From assembly GCA_021613535.1 (NCBI GenBank), contig CP075492.1:12524001-12588000 (forward strand): DNA of 64,000 nucleotides, read 5' to 3'. This document shows positions 10,549 to 22,284 of the stretch, in pieces. This stretch comes from Adineta vaga (Eukaryota > Rotifera). Numbering within the stretch: position 1 is the stretch's first letter; the number at the start of each line of letters is the position of its first letter. The notes under the pieces were generated by a model. The model searched no databases. It was not told the DNA's origin and saw only the letters and a list, made by a program, of their open reading frames with translations. Made by a program: the position numbers and the translations under genes.

Positions 10549-11524
10549 TCAACATGAAACAAGATTATTAACATGAGTATTAGTATCAATATAAACACGT
10601 TCTTTTGTTTGATTAGCATCAACAATAATAACAGGTGGTGAATTATTCGTACGACTTCGTTGTACAAGCCATTCTTCATGATGTTCATGTAATGTTCGTA
10701 AATAATTCAGATCAATAGATTCTTCTTCTGATCGATGCCGCATTTGAATTCGTTCAAGACATGTTTCAGGAGTTGCACGAAGATAAACTATTTAAAATCA
10801 ACAAAAACTTTCTCTTAAGAAATTATTCGAATAATACGTACTAATCAAATCAAGATCACATGAACCACTTGAAACGAGCATTTCGAACCAATCATTTAAG
10901 ATTTCATATTCTGCAGCATGAAGGACTTTACTTGAATATAGAGAAAATAAGCAGAATATCTTTCAGAAATGAAAATGAATCTCTCGAAAAATTTACCTTC
11001 GAAATAAATTTTCTACAAAACAATATCGTGCACTATAAATCGATCTTTCCATTACTTTTACAGGAGCTTTTGTTGTTTGTGCATGCAATTTTGCTAAAGT
11101 CATTTGAGCATTTGCTTGAAAAGCGAAACCCCATCGATGAGGATCATCGTATAGCATAGCCTAAATAATTTCATTCAAAGTGAAATCTTTATCTTCAAAT
11201 GTTTCTTGTCCATATTCACCAATATATTATGTCCTTTCAAATTTGTCCAGTTTTCCACTGGTTCAGCAATAACCTTATGTAAAAGTATAAGAAATGATTT
11301 ATCAATAAATTCTTCATTTTATTCTTACTTCGCATAATGAAGATTTTGTAAGATGAGAAAGTACCGTACTTTTTCTAAAGAATAAATCGATTATTTTCAA
11401 TGGAAATGTCATAAGAATCTTACCCAGAGCCAATATTTCCTTCCACCGCAATCTATAGAAAGAAAAATTATAATGATTTCAAGCAAAGACAACTTACTGT
11501 GAATTTTTTATTTGATGATGACAT
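10549..11524 (-). CDS. dNK: deoxyribonucleoside kinase (dNK/TK2 family), 215 aa
   Basis: Phosphorylates deoxyribonucleosides in the salvage route to dNTPs. Seven exons: 11498-11524, 11424-11452, 11329-11374, 11220-11273, 10997-11160, 10842-10930 and 10549-10787. The P-loop GNIGSGKST spans the second intron (GG|A). Next come the catalytic EP motif (IAEPVENW), the ERS motif (VMERSIYSARYCF), NDWFE, and the LID region with arginines (CLERIQMRHRSEEE), followed by LHEHHEEWL. The order and the length match insect dNK and TK2. The start MSSSNKKFT gives almost no N-terminal extension, so there is no obvious mitochondrial presequence, unlike TK2; a cytosolic or nuclear dNK is more likely. The intron at 11169-11219 contains a readable GEYGQETF stretch in one frame, but splicing it out restores the family sequence NIL-AMLYDDPHRW. 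Confidence 0.88.
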
Positions 11525-13186
11525 GTTTTTACGAACAGACACGATATTCAATTAGATCTAAATATACCACAACGATAAATAGTTTCCCCTCAATACAAAT
11601 CAAAATGATAAAGAAAAACGTTTGTGGTTTTATATATGTACATATATATCCCTAGTTTAACTTTCGAATGGAATGTGTTCTACATTCTTAACATGAAGAG
11701 ACGTGACTATTAACACTCTATTGTAAAAATCCATATGAATTACTCACATTTATTTTAACCGTTGAGAATTAAACAACAAAAGACTTTTATCTTCCTATCT
11801 TTTGTTCATATCATTGAACCAATAGAAAGAAATCTTTCTGTTTTTATCAAGAAAATTCTTGAAAAACATTTCCATTAGATTTTTTATTAACTTTATATAA
11901 CTCAATGATACCTTCAATTCATTCGATCAAACTATAGTATCGGATCGGATCATTTAAAGCGACCTCTTGTTTTCCATTCGATAAACATACATAATTTCGA
12001 TCGATTTATTTCTCTATTCGTTCATCGAACGATTCGATCCGCCGGTTATCTATCTTATATTATCAAATTACGTAATAAATAAGATAAACACCCCGTAACG
12101 TTAGCATTTATCTTTCGTCAGCAAGTTACAAGTACGATTCATATCCTTCATGTTTTCGTTTGAAAACTATGTTGTTATTCATAAAGATCATTCATAGTAA
12201 TGAAAGTTTGACTGAAATTCGATCTGAATCAAACCATTTACTTTCTTTCTCTGCATACATAAAAAAAACAAATTCGAATGAAATCAAAAGGTGTTATAAC
12301 GACGATGACGAGAGAAAATAATGTATACATGACTATAGTTCGTTCTGATATTTTTTTGATAAAAGTATGAAATCACACTGTGCTAATTCTGTACATTTAC
12401 TATTTTCAATCGAAACCATTCGTTTTTTACAAAATTGGATTAGTATGATGATCGTTAAGAACTGTGTGAAACTGTTTTTACTCTCGTTACATTGAAATCG
12501 TTCTCTACGAAATTGCTCACTAAATATTTTTATTATTAAGTAAAAGTGTCGAACGTAGAAAGAATTTGCATTTCTGTTCTTTTTCTTTGTATGTTTCCTC
12601 ATGCAATTAAACGGTATTATATATGCAAAAATAACATACGAAAAAAAAACTCTGTCTAACTTGAAATTTATCATTCTTTTTCTACTTTCTAATATTTCTG
12701 ATGAAAATGTTGGTTTTTTATTTGAATATATATATATATATATGTACACATACGATTACCTGAGGTAACTAAATGTTTGACAAACTCTCTTTTATTGAAG
12801 ATTTATCTACGAATATTTCCATGACCTAGAAGATCATTTTAATCAAATTTTAACCTTCAATCTTCATTGATTCTCATTCATAATGAATGCCATCAAATCT
12901 CCTAATGTATTTTCACTTTGTCAAAGTAATATATTGGCCAATCATTTCTAAATCATTTTCTTCTTTCGTTAAGATGTACCTTTAAATCATATTTAATACG
13001 ACGACGTACGCGATAATTACTTTGATCAAAGAACGAAAGAAAAAAAAGATGGAATTATTTTTTTTTTGTATTCTCTACATAGAAAAATGGAATCAAGGAG
13101 AATGATATTCGATCATTTGTGAATTCGACATCATTATTCGAAAGAAATCAATCAATTCGTTCATTAATAAAAAGAAAACTTTTCAA
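11525..13186. other. intergenic region, about 1.7 kb
   Basis: Divergent spacer between the kinase (-) and afadin (+), so it probably holds both promoters. A (TA)n run lies at about 12,727-12,742. A 138-codon frame on the minus strand (12333-12749) runs through this repeat and looks spurious. I looked for exons encoding the missing first RA domain of afadin and did not recognise any. Confidence 0.5.
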
Positions 13187-16100
13187 ATGGGTAAAAAACT
13201 TCAACAAAATCGATTAAAACATAAATTTACTAGAACTTCAACAAAAGAAGGTAACAAAACATGTCTCATTCTTCTCTTTAATTCATGTTCATTTTTCAGG
13301 TGGAACAATGAAAATTTTCGGCGATGAATTAAATCCTTGTATACCATATAAAACATTTCTTCTTTCAATCAATGATACAGCAGAATGGATCGTGAAAGAA
13401 ATGTTATGCAAATATGGATTGAAATATGAAGATCCAATTAATCATTGTCTATTACAAGTAATCATTGTTACTTTCGTTTTGAAAAATATCTGTACACTTC
13501 TTCTTTTTTTTCTTCAAGATTATTCTTCCATCATATAATCAAATGGATAATAAATCAATTAAAGAAGTGATACTTCATGATAAAGAATGTCCATTACATG
13601 TTTATTTGAATCATATACAAAAAAATCAAGGTGAATCATTGAAAGAAAGCGAAGACTTTTATTGTTCAGATCAATTTCAAAAATTTGTTTATATTTATAT
13701 AGGATCAATTATCTTCAAAATAATCAGATCACCAGTAGAATATATTGAAGTTCGTAAACGTCTCTATGCACAAGAATTAGCTTTGAAAATATCGCAAATT
13801 CCAACGATAGAAGATCGAACTATTAATGATCAACGTCCTATGCTTATCGAAGTTAATTATGGTAAATGATTTTCCTTCTTCTTCTTCTATACAAATAAAA
13901 ATTTCTTCATTTTAGATGGTACGGATCTTTTAACACCTCGAATTTGTAAACTTCATTCGAATACTACCTATGTTGGTCGTGATACAAGAGCAGCAACAAA
14001 TAAACAATACCTATTTGTAAATAGTTTTCATTTGTCGGAGAAAGATTATAAATACATTGTAGATTGATGGTTCAACGATTGATCGTGATCATTGTATTAT
14101 AGAAAATCAAAATGGTTTAGTAAGATTAATTCCACGTGGTGAAGTAAGTTTGAATGGTAAAGTTGTTTCAATACCATTTACTCTTCAACATGGTGCATTG
14201 ATTTGTTTCGGACGAAATATTCTATTTCGATATGTTGATCCACGAATTGCTCAGAAAATAAAACGTATTCGTATCGAAAATCCAGTTAAATCATCGGTGT
14301 ATAGTTCCGCACCGGTTTTATCAGCGAAAACAAATATTCAACAAAAGAAAACATCACCGGTTAATGCAACGGATCCTGGGTATGTTGATCAATTTTAATT
14401 GCTATAAAAATAAAACTTATTTTTATTATTATTTAGAGCAAAAATCGATGTTCTACCTGGTTTATTAGATGTTCCTACTGAAAGTAAGTTCATCACTATA
14501 TCGATTCAAAAGATAAATAATTTTACATTTGAACATATCATTGACCATCATCAGCTAACTTTCTATCTTCATTCTAGCGGAAATACGTTTTCTTCGTGCT
14601 GTTTTTGCGGATTATCCTTTAACTGATATACATTTTCGTTTATTTCCTGCTTACACACTTTACATGACATTAAGATATCGTTTATCACCATATGGAAATA
14701 CGAATATTTCATTTATACAAAAACAAAAAGATGTTCGATCTTTTCTCTATCGTATTGAAGATATGTTCAATAAAAAGATTGAAGTAAACTATTCATTATT
14801 CTCAATTGTACATTACTGATATTCTATTTTGATAGGAATGTCAACATCATGGTGATTATCTTGCTTATTGGTTAGCAAATATTTCTGAATTTATTTATTT
14901 TTTAAAAGAAGATCGAGATTTAACAAAACTTTCTTCAGATATTCAAATCCATTTAATTTCCTTTACACAACGATTATTTTATTACTTTATTAATCTTTTG
15001 CAAAATGTGTTCGATAAATATCTCATTGCACTTATTAATATTCATTCGGAAAACAATTTAAATGAACCTCATCCACCAACATTGGATGATTTACTTAGAT
15101 TACTTTCATCAATATTAAATTTATTACATAAATGTCGTGTTAATCCGAGTTTAACAGTACAAATCTATTCACAAATATTTCTCTATATCAATACATGGTT
15201 ATTTAATCGAATGATCGGTTATTCAGATTTGAAACTATGTTCGTCTATTTGGGGAGAAAGATTATCATTAAGATTGAAATCAATTATCAGTTGGGCACAA
15301 AAGCAAGGTTTAGAATTTCCATCAGAATGTCATCTATTGAAAGTTAATCAATTATGTTCGTTATTAAAAAGTTCAAAACGTAATGCTGATGATGCTCAAC
15401 AATTATTGACAAATACTTCATGGAAAATGAATTCAATACAAGTTAAACATATTTTGAAAAATTATATTCTAGATAAAAATGAATCTCCAATAGCGAATGA
15501 TTTTAGTGAAACGTGAGTTTTGTGTATAAGAACTGATCATAGTTTAAGAAAGTAATTGATTTTCAGACTTATAACTGCGGCTCATAAATATGTCGATGAA
15601 AATTTACATCGAAAAGGTCTTATCGTTCAATTAGCTGAAGAAATTGATGTCGATGTGCCAATTATATTACCAGAAGATGGATATACATTCGAAACTTTGC
15701 ATGGAATACCTCAACAATTGTTTCAATTTATTGAATCAATCAATCGATCAACATTATGTCGTTTACTGATTAATCCTCATACTCGTGGAATGTGGACAGA
15801 ATTTATGTCTTTGTCAAAAGTAAATATTGAGATTTCGTTTAAAATGATTAATATTTATACATATGTTTAGAAAGAAGATCGCGATCATGATCGAATCGAA
15901 AAGATCGTGTTGAATAAAAGAGAAAATAGTTTTGGTATAAGTATTGTTTCAGCAACAGTAAGATAACCTGATTGAAAATTGATTTTTATTTCGAAATAAA
16001 TAATTTCCTTTTTTCATAGAGTAATTCTCAACAATATCAAGGTATTTATATCAAAGCAATCGTACCCAATGGTGCTGCAGAAAAAGATGGACGTCTTCAA

Positions 16101-17826
16101 GCAGGTGATCAAATTCTTCGTGTTGATCGAATTAATTTTATTGATATGACGCAAGAAAAGTAACGATAAGAAACATTCTAGATTTGACATTTCCTTGTTT
16201 TTATGCATTAGAGCTGTCGAAATTCTTAAACAGTGTGGTGATTCAATTACATTACAAATACTTAAAGATGCAGCAAATCGTCATGGTCTCTCTACCATAC
16301 TTGATCCACCAACTGAAATTCAACAAGAATTTACACGTTTTCCTTCACCATTGAGTTCTTCGGTGATATCAAATCAACCAGCACCTTCTACAAATTCATT
16401 ACAAACATTGAACATCTATGAATCCCTGTTGCCTGTTCAACAACCACTGCCAGTACAACCATCAACTAGTTATACAACAGAACCTTATCAATCAACCTCA
16501 GGACTCGCCTATTCAAAACAGTGCAATAATCATCAGAGAAATACTGAATCAGGAAATTTCATTCGTTCAACTAATCGAACACAATCATTTATGACTCGAA
16601 GTACATCTGCAACTCGACCAGTCATTCGTCGAGAAGATATTCCACCAGATCAGAATGAAAACTATCGCGTAAAATCTGTTATTGCACCAAACATGTTATC
16701 GAAACCAATGGTTCGTTCAAGTGCATTCACAAGACAAGCAAACCTAGTATATTATTTTTTATTCTAAAATCTTTACAAGACTTTTCACATTTAGATACAT
16801 GGTACTGATGTTGTAAATCATCTATCATCACCTATGAAGTGAGTTCATCGTCATCTTTTCATCCTCACATATCTGAATAGCAACTTGAAAATTTTTTGAT
16901 TGGGAAGGGATATTTTAGAAGAGTAGGAAAAGTTCTTTACGACATCTCTTGTCCTTTGATTTTGAATGGCTCTTCCGAAATGACGTAATTGTTTCGTTCA
17001 CAAACTGACCTTGAAGTGTTTTCGATTCAGTTATTCTCATTACCTTCGAAAGTATTGTGTATATTCACCAACTGATATTTTCATGTCCTTGAAATTTAAA
17101 GAATAGACGATTAGTCAAACCCAGCTGGCGATATTTTTCAGTCGAAAAAATCTAAATGCATCTATTTTTTTTTCTTTTCATTCGAAGAAAACAACAAGAA
17201 CCAATCAAATTAATTAATACATATCGAACTAATCTGAAGGATATCCGTCGAAAACGTATTGATGATTTATTAACTAAGATTCATCGAACAGAAAATGAAG
17301 AGAAAGAACTAAAGTATATGATTCATCATTTTACATCTTCTAATAAGTTATATAATTCTTTGACGTAGTGATTTACAACTAGATGATGAATTTGATCATC
17401 GTGTCGGTGAATTTTACTCGCAAACTAATAATAGACAAGTAAGTATATGACAATAATCCATTTTTTGTTTACATAGATCTATCTTTTCTAGACTTCAACT
17501 TCGTTAGCCAATGATCTGGATGACGAGTAAACCCTCGAATTATTTCTTCTACTCCTTGATAAGATGCCTTTTTTTAAATATATTTTAGATTACGACGTCG
17601 TTTGAAACAATTTGAAAAAGATCGTGAAGCTGAACGAGCTGATATCAATCGGTTATTAGCTAAACGTGAAGCACATTTGCATAAGGATCAAATCGTATCA
17701 AATATCCAAGAATATGATTCTCCACCTGATTCCAATCTTAATGATTTTAAAACTCGTCGAATGTGTGAAGAAGATCGCCGAATTGAACAGACAAGTTTAC
17801 CGAAATATTTACTAAGATTTCAATGA
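13187..17826 (+). CDS. AFDN: afadin/canoe homologue (RA-FHA-DIL-PDZ), 1146 aa, lacking RA1
   Basis: Afadin links nectins and Rap1/Ras signalling to actin at adherens junctions. Seventeen exons join in frame (first 13187-13250, last 17589-17826). Domains in order: an RA domain ([23 protein letters not shown]..., residues about 22-130, matching vertebrate RA2), an FHA domain ([13 protein letters not shown]...[12 protein letters not shown]...VSLNGKVV, about 190-290), a DIL/dilute domain ([21 protein letters not shown]... to [16 protein letters not shown], about 345-620), and a PDZ domain ([34 protein letters not shown]...GDQILRVD, about 735-825). A Pro/Ser-rich region and a short C-terminal coiled coil ([22 protein letters not shown]) follow. 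The protein begins where vertebrate afadin has MKRRRQQKLEKRMQEF, so the first RA domain and linker are absent. The intron 16839-17187 (349 nt) is much longer than the others. Upstream exons cannot be excluded. Confidence 0.88.
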
Positions 17827-17975
17827 ACTTTTAAATATTTAGTAGAACTTATTTTGATGAAAGAATCATCAATAATATTCTTTTTTCTTCTTGTTTGTCT
17901 CTTGAGAAAAATAAATCTTTGTATTTTCTTTTTCTTCTAATTTCTCAGATATACATCCTTTTTTTCGTTCATATA

Positions 17976-19451
17976 ATGGCAATGATAAATGATTGTGATC
18001 ACAATTTACTTGTTTGGATTGATTTGGAAATGAGTGGATTGGATTTAAATATTCATACAATTGTGGAAATAGCGATAGCAATCACTGATTTTCATTTAAA
18101 AAATTTTATTGAAGGTTCGATTGTTTTCTTTTCTTTTCTTTTCATTGAGGAACAAAAAGCGAACGATTGCAATTTGTATATGATTTTCTATCAGGTCCAG
18201 ACATTGTTATTCATCATGAACAGAATGTTTTGGATCGAATGAATGATTGGTCAAGAGAACAACATACAAAATCAGGATTAATTGATTTGATTCGAAAAAG
18301 TCAAGTCTCGTTGCATGATGCTGAAACAATGGTGTTAGATTTTCTAAAACAATATTGTCAAATCGGTAGTGGTATTCTTGCAGGAAATTCAGTGTTTGTC
18401 GATCGATGGTGAGATTTATTACTACATAGTTTTTCAAGATGTTAATGAATAAGACTTTGAATTGTATATTTAGTGTCAGAATTTATCTTTCGAGAAACAA
18501 TCATCTTCGCTTATGAAATAACACTTCTTTTTACAATTCATTTTAGGTTTATTGAAAAATACATGCCACGCCTTAATGCCATTCTTCATCCAAGTATTGT
18601 TGATTGTAAGTGCATATTCACACCTTCTTCTTTGTTCCAAATAACTTACTATATAGGATCATTTTTGTTTTCAAGGTAGTACTCTCAAAGAATTAACCTT
18701 ACGTTGGCAACCAATACGATATACGAAACGACCTCATAAACAAATGATGCATCGTGCACGTGATGATATTAAAGAATCTATTAATGAACTTAATCATTAT
18801 CGACAACAGTAATATCCACATTGTTCTTTTTCTTGCTTCTCTAATACATGCAATCAATGTGTTTCTTTTTCTAGTAATTTTTATCTTGGTTGGCATGCTC
18901 TTCGATATCCTCCATATATTGCAGCACCTACTCTTTCAAATCCTCGTACTCATTTAGTCTGGCTAAAAACTGATACTGATCAAATTAATCATGTCTATGT
19001 GATAATTACTGATGGAAATTTAAATCTTTTAAATGAACTTTATCTTGATATGAATAACAAATGCAATCAATATTCTTTATTAGTTGGTTTTTTACATAGA
19101 AATATTTTAGTTAATCGATGTTCACCAATTTGTGGTCAACGTGTTCATATTGATCGAGCAAGACTTGAACGTGTTGCACCAGAATTTCTCGCTTGTTGTC
19201 ATTATCGTAGTATTGATGTCGATGTTTTAAATGTTCTTTGTCGACGATGGGCTAAACAAGTTTATGAAAGTCGACCGTAAATTGATTTTTTTCAAATATA
19301 CATCTCATCTACTAATTTCTATTTTCTTTTTAGAATGATACAAATAGATTCGAATGATCTAGTTGCAGAACTGAAAGGATCAATTCAATTGTTGCAATAT
19401 TATCGTGCAAATATATTTAAATCGGATCTTTTTGTACAACAAAAGAAATAA
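17976..19451 (+). CDS. REXO2: oligoribonuclease (REXO2-type) with a second, degenerate exonuclease domain, 354 aa
   Basis: The REXO2/Orn family degrades 2-5-nt RNA in mitochondria and cytoplasm using a DEDDh active site. Six exons: 17976-18114, 18195-18408, 18547-18605, 18676-18808, 18875-19276, 19334-19451. The first domain (about residues 10-185) is complete, with D16 and E18 in WIDLEMSGLD, D116 in AGNSVFVDR, and H163/D167 in HRARDDIKES. A second family-like segment follows (about 200-350): THLVWLKTDTDQ in the place of the DxE motif, CGQRVHIDRARLERVAPEF like NSVxxDRxFL, HYRSIDVDVLNVLCRRW like YRIIDVSTVKELCRRW, and AELKGSIQLLQYYRANIF like the terminal helix. It lacks the DxE pair and the HxxxxD residues, so it is probably non-catalytic. 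A TTTCTCAG acceptor at about 17,948, only 120 bp after the afadin stop, precedes the ATG. Confidence 0.85.
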
Positions 19452-19853
19452 TAAAATAAAGAGAATGTGCATATTATACGAAGGACGATAAAGAATGTGT
19501 TGATGACCGAGAGATAAAATAAAATGCGAGAATGAAGAATGTATTTATAAAGTACAATATCTAGTATTCGATAAGACATTGACTTACCAATGCTGTTCTA
19601 TCATAAAAGGGAGAGAGAGAGAGAGAGAGAAATGGTAAGAACCATTACCATCATTCTATCTATATCATAAAGTTATTATAAAATGACAAGAGTAGAGAGA
19701 TGAAAAAAAGGTAAGGAATAAAATGTATTACGTATGTATTGCCAAGACAAATAATGGTTTTGAATGATAAAAATCTTTTATGAACTGTTGCTTGATCAAA
19801 TGCGCGCGCACATCAATTGACGATTATCTATTCGTTTAAAAGAAGTCTGATTG
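19452..19853. other. intergenic region with a GA microsatellite
   Basis: The 3' flank of the oligoribonuclease gene. It contains a (GA)n tract at about 19,610-19,631. I see nothing else. Confidence 0.6.
19610..19631. repeat. GA dinucleotide microsatellite
   Basis: About eleven GA units in the 3' flank of the oligoribonuclease gene. Confidence 0.8.
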
Positions 19854-20498
19854 ATGACATTCTTCTTGTTCGAATCGACTCTTTTCTTTCTCTATATATT
19901 AATTATCTTACTTTCATTTATTCTTCATAAATTAATTCTATTTCCTCGAGTTAAACTCTCGATTTCATATGTTTCCATCTATATTATTATCATAGGTCTA
20001 TTAGTAAGCAATGATCTCCTTTTTGCATTTATTTACAAAAATATTTCTCCAACATTTATGAACACTTTTCTATTCATTGATGCTTTTCTTACCGGTGCAC
20101 TTCTTGCATTGCTCGTGCATATTTATTCGTATTCATATACAATCTTCCATCTTTTTCTTATCATAATAATAATGATGATTATATTAGATAATTCTCATTT
20201 GAATCAATTCAAAAAAACTTCTCTATTAAGTAATTATCTAAATGATTTTATTCTTCTTCTTCTCATTCATCTTTTACATATTCTGTATTGTTTCTTAAAT
20301 GGTCTTCGAACATATATGCATCGTTTGATTGCATTGAGTGGAATGTGTCTTTCGTTTTACATGATCTTATACCAACAATTTAACATTGAATTTGAAATTC
20401 CAATGCCAATGATTATTATGCATTTTGTACAATCAATTCGGGCATTTTTTCTTTATTCAGTTGTGATTTGTGTTCGTAATCGAATGTCGTATTGGTAG
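19854..20498 (+). CDS. small polytopic membrane protein, 214 aa, unknown family
   Basis: A single-exon frame that I do not recognise. It is very hydrophobic, with about six to seven predicted membrane segments (for example FFLYILIILLSFILHKLILF, VSIYIIIIGLLVSNDLLFAF, FLFIDAFLTGALLALLVHIY, the IFHLFLIIIIMMIIL stretch, and a C-terminal MIIMHFVQSIRAFFLYSVVI). Charged residues are few and lie between segments, which is the pattern of a real membrane protein and is not what shifted reading of AT-rich DNA usually gives. A start at ATG 19854 is preferred over the TTG just before it. The closing RNRMSYW tail is polar. No transporter signature is visible. Confidence 0.5.
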   Translation: MTFFLFESTLFFLYILIILLSFILHKLILFPRVKLSISYVSIYIIIIGLLVSNDLLFAFIYKNISPTFMNTFLFIDAFLTGALLALLVHIYSYSYTIFHLFLIIIIMMIILDNSHLNQFKKTSLLSNYLNDFILLLLIHLLHILYCFLNGLRTYMHRLIALSGMCLSFYMILYQQFNIEFEIPMPMIIMHFVQSIRAFFLYSVVICVRNRMSYW

Positions 20499-20958
20499 AA
20501 ATCATGAAAAAAACGCGTTCTTTTTTTCAAGATGTCGATGAAGAAGAAGAAGAAGAAGAAGAAAAAGAAGACGAGGAAAAAATCGAAACGTTATATGATG
20601 TTGTTTTTTCAACCAACAACACCTACAATATCGGTACTGTTTTGCTAAAAAGAAAAGAAGGAGAAAGAAAGGAATAAAGAGAGAGAGTGAATTTGTTTCA
20701 TATTGCTTTTTTCTTTTTCTTTTTTTTTGTTAAGTGTCTGATTAATAAATATAGAAAGAATGCAAACTAGAGTCATGTTTTCTTTTCACATGTACATGTA
20801 AGAGAGTCTACTTTTATTCTTGTTACTATCGAACGTACATTACTATTGACTAGTAGTTCATTTTCTTTACAAGAATTTTTCATTTCTAATAGAGACTATC
20901 GAATATATTTTTTCTCACTCTTGTCATTTGCAATGTTTTATTTCTGTAGATATGTTCA
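20499..20958. other. intergenic region, 460 bp
   Basis: A 61-codon Glu/Lys-rich frame (20492-20677) overlaps the end of the previous gene and is built on a GAA repeat; I treat it as 3' UTR. A TTTCTGTAG acceptor-like site at 20,941-20,949 lies 10 bp before the next ATG and may be a 5' UTR or trans-splice acceptor. Confidence 0.45.
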
Positions 20959-21732
20959 ATGGCATTGCATAAATTATCGAAACCGAAAACATTTCATGTA
21001 GATTATTGTGGTTGTACAGCAGCAGCATTACTATTAAATGATCAAACAGTACGCGATGCAATTGATGTTATTCATCAAGTGAAAACAAAACGTGATTTTG
21101 TTAAAACAACAGTCACGATATCAAAAGATGGTGTGAAAATAATTTATAATAATGAACCAAAATTTTCGACGACTGTACCTGCAACGATGATTGCTGGGTC
21201 AACACTTGGTAAACCTTCTTTACATAATACTGTCGGTATGTTATTAAATTTCAAATAGAAAGGAAAAGAAAAACTTCTCTCTCTCTCTCTCTTTTTTTTG
21301 TCAATATTTTAATCAGGTGTTGTATATATTTCACCCTTGACTGGTCAGCATTATCCCGCATTTGTTCATGTTTATCGATGTGATTCATCACGTACTGCTC
21401 AAAAATTTCTTTTACGTCTACGTGCATATCTATATCCTGAAAGTCATCGTCTTCGAATTTGTCAACTAGAACAACAATTACTTGATCGAAATTTACTAAA
21501 TATTGATCGTTTTAATGCAGCCAAAGCACAAAAAAAATCATCAACACCAACGACAGTGACATCAAATGATAATCGAAAAGAAAATCAAGTCGATCCGATT
21601 AAATCAATAACGGAAGAATTTCAAAAGAAGATTGATTCACAAGAACCTATTCTTTTTCCACCGAAAGATTATGATACACTACATGCTAAACATGGCGACA
21701 TTCAACGAGCACAAGTATGGAAAAGTACTGAG
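20959..21732 (+). CDS. PTB/PID-domain protein, N-terminal exons
   Basis: Two exons (20959-21235 and 21317-21732, intron 21236-21316) encode a phosphotyrosine-binding-type domain: FHVDYCGCTAAALLLNDQTVRDAIDVIHQVK..., VTISKDGVKIIYN for the core strands, HNTVGVVYISPLTG and AFVHVYRCDSSRTAQKFLLRLRAYL for the C-terminal strand and helix. Such domains bind NPxY motifs in adaptor proteins. After the domain comes a charged helical linker. The second exon ends in phase 0 at a GAG|GTAAAG donor; the next recognisable exon (22,285) wants phase 1, so either a small exon is missed in 21,733-22,284 or the donor differs (TCAG|GTCACT near 21,765 would fit the phase). I cannot name the orthologue. Confidence 0.65.
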
Positions 21733-22284
21733 GTAAAGAAAAAAATACATCTTTTTTTATCAGGTCACTATATATATATTGCCTAGATTTTCATTTCCAA
21801 GGTTATCCTCTATTTCCTTTCTTTTTGATCAATCAATAACACATCAATTGTACTGAGCGAAGTACGAAGTGAAAAAGAAAGAAAAAAGAAAACCTTGTTG
21901 ATATTCGTACATATGAAAAGAAAAAAAAAGAGTAAATTCAGTGAGCGATTAGACTTTCTCTCTCGTTTTCGCTCTACATATTGATGATTAAAAGTAACCG
22001 ACATTCTCGTTGTTGCCGCCTTTTTGTCATCATCTTCTGTTGGCTAAATATACATACAGACTTTCTCTTTGTCTCTCTCTCTCTCTGTCTCTCGCGCGCT
22101 TCGTCCCTTTCTCCTATTCGTGTATACTCCCACTTCAAATGTAACAACAATATTCAGGCACATTATTCATTGATTGAAAGATTAACATCTCTCCTACGTT
22201 ATTCTATTTGTTTGGAGAGTAGTAAATGACCGTTTTACCTTTTTTTTCTTTAAAAGCACTATTTACTTGATATGACATAATCAG
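21733..22284. other. probable large intron or intergenic spacer in the PTB gene
   Basis: 552 bp with CT-rich tracts (CTCTCTCTCTCT at about 22,073-22,086) and no confidently recognised exon. It separates the PTB exons from the downstream exons in the same orientation. Confidence 0.4.

Noticed and set aside
12333-12749. 138-aa minus-strand frame
   Set aside because: Runs through a TA repeat (YIYIYIYS) and lacks protein-like structure.
20492-20677. 61-aa Glu/Lys-rich frame
   Set aside because: Built on a GAA repeat and overlaps the end of the upstream gene; most likely 3' UTR.
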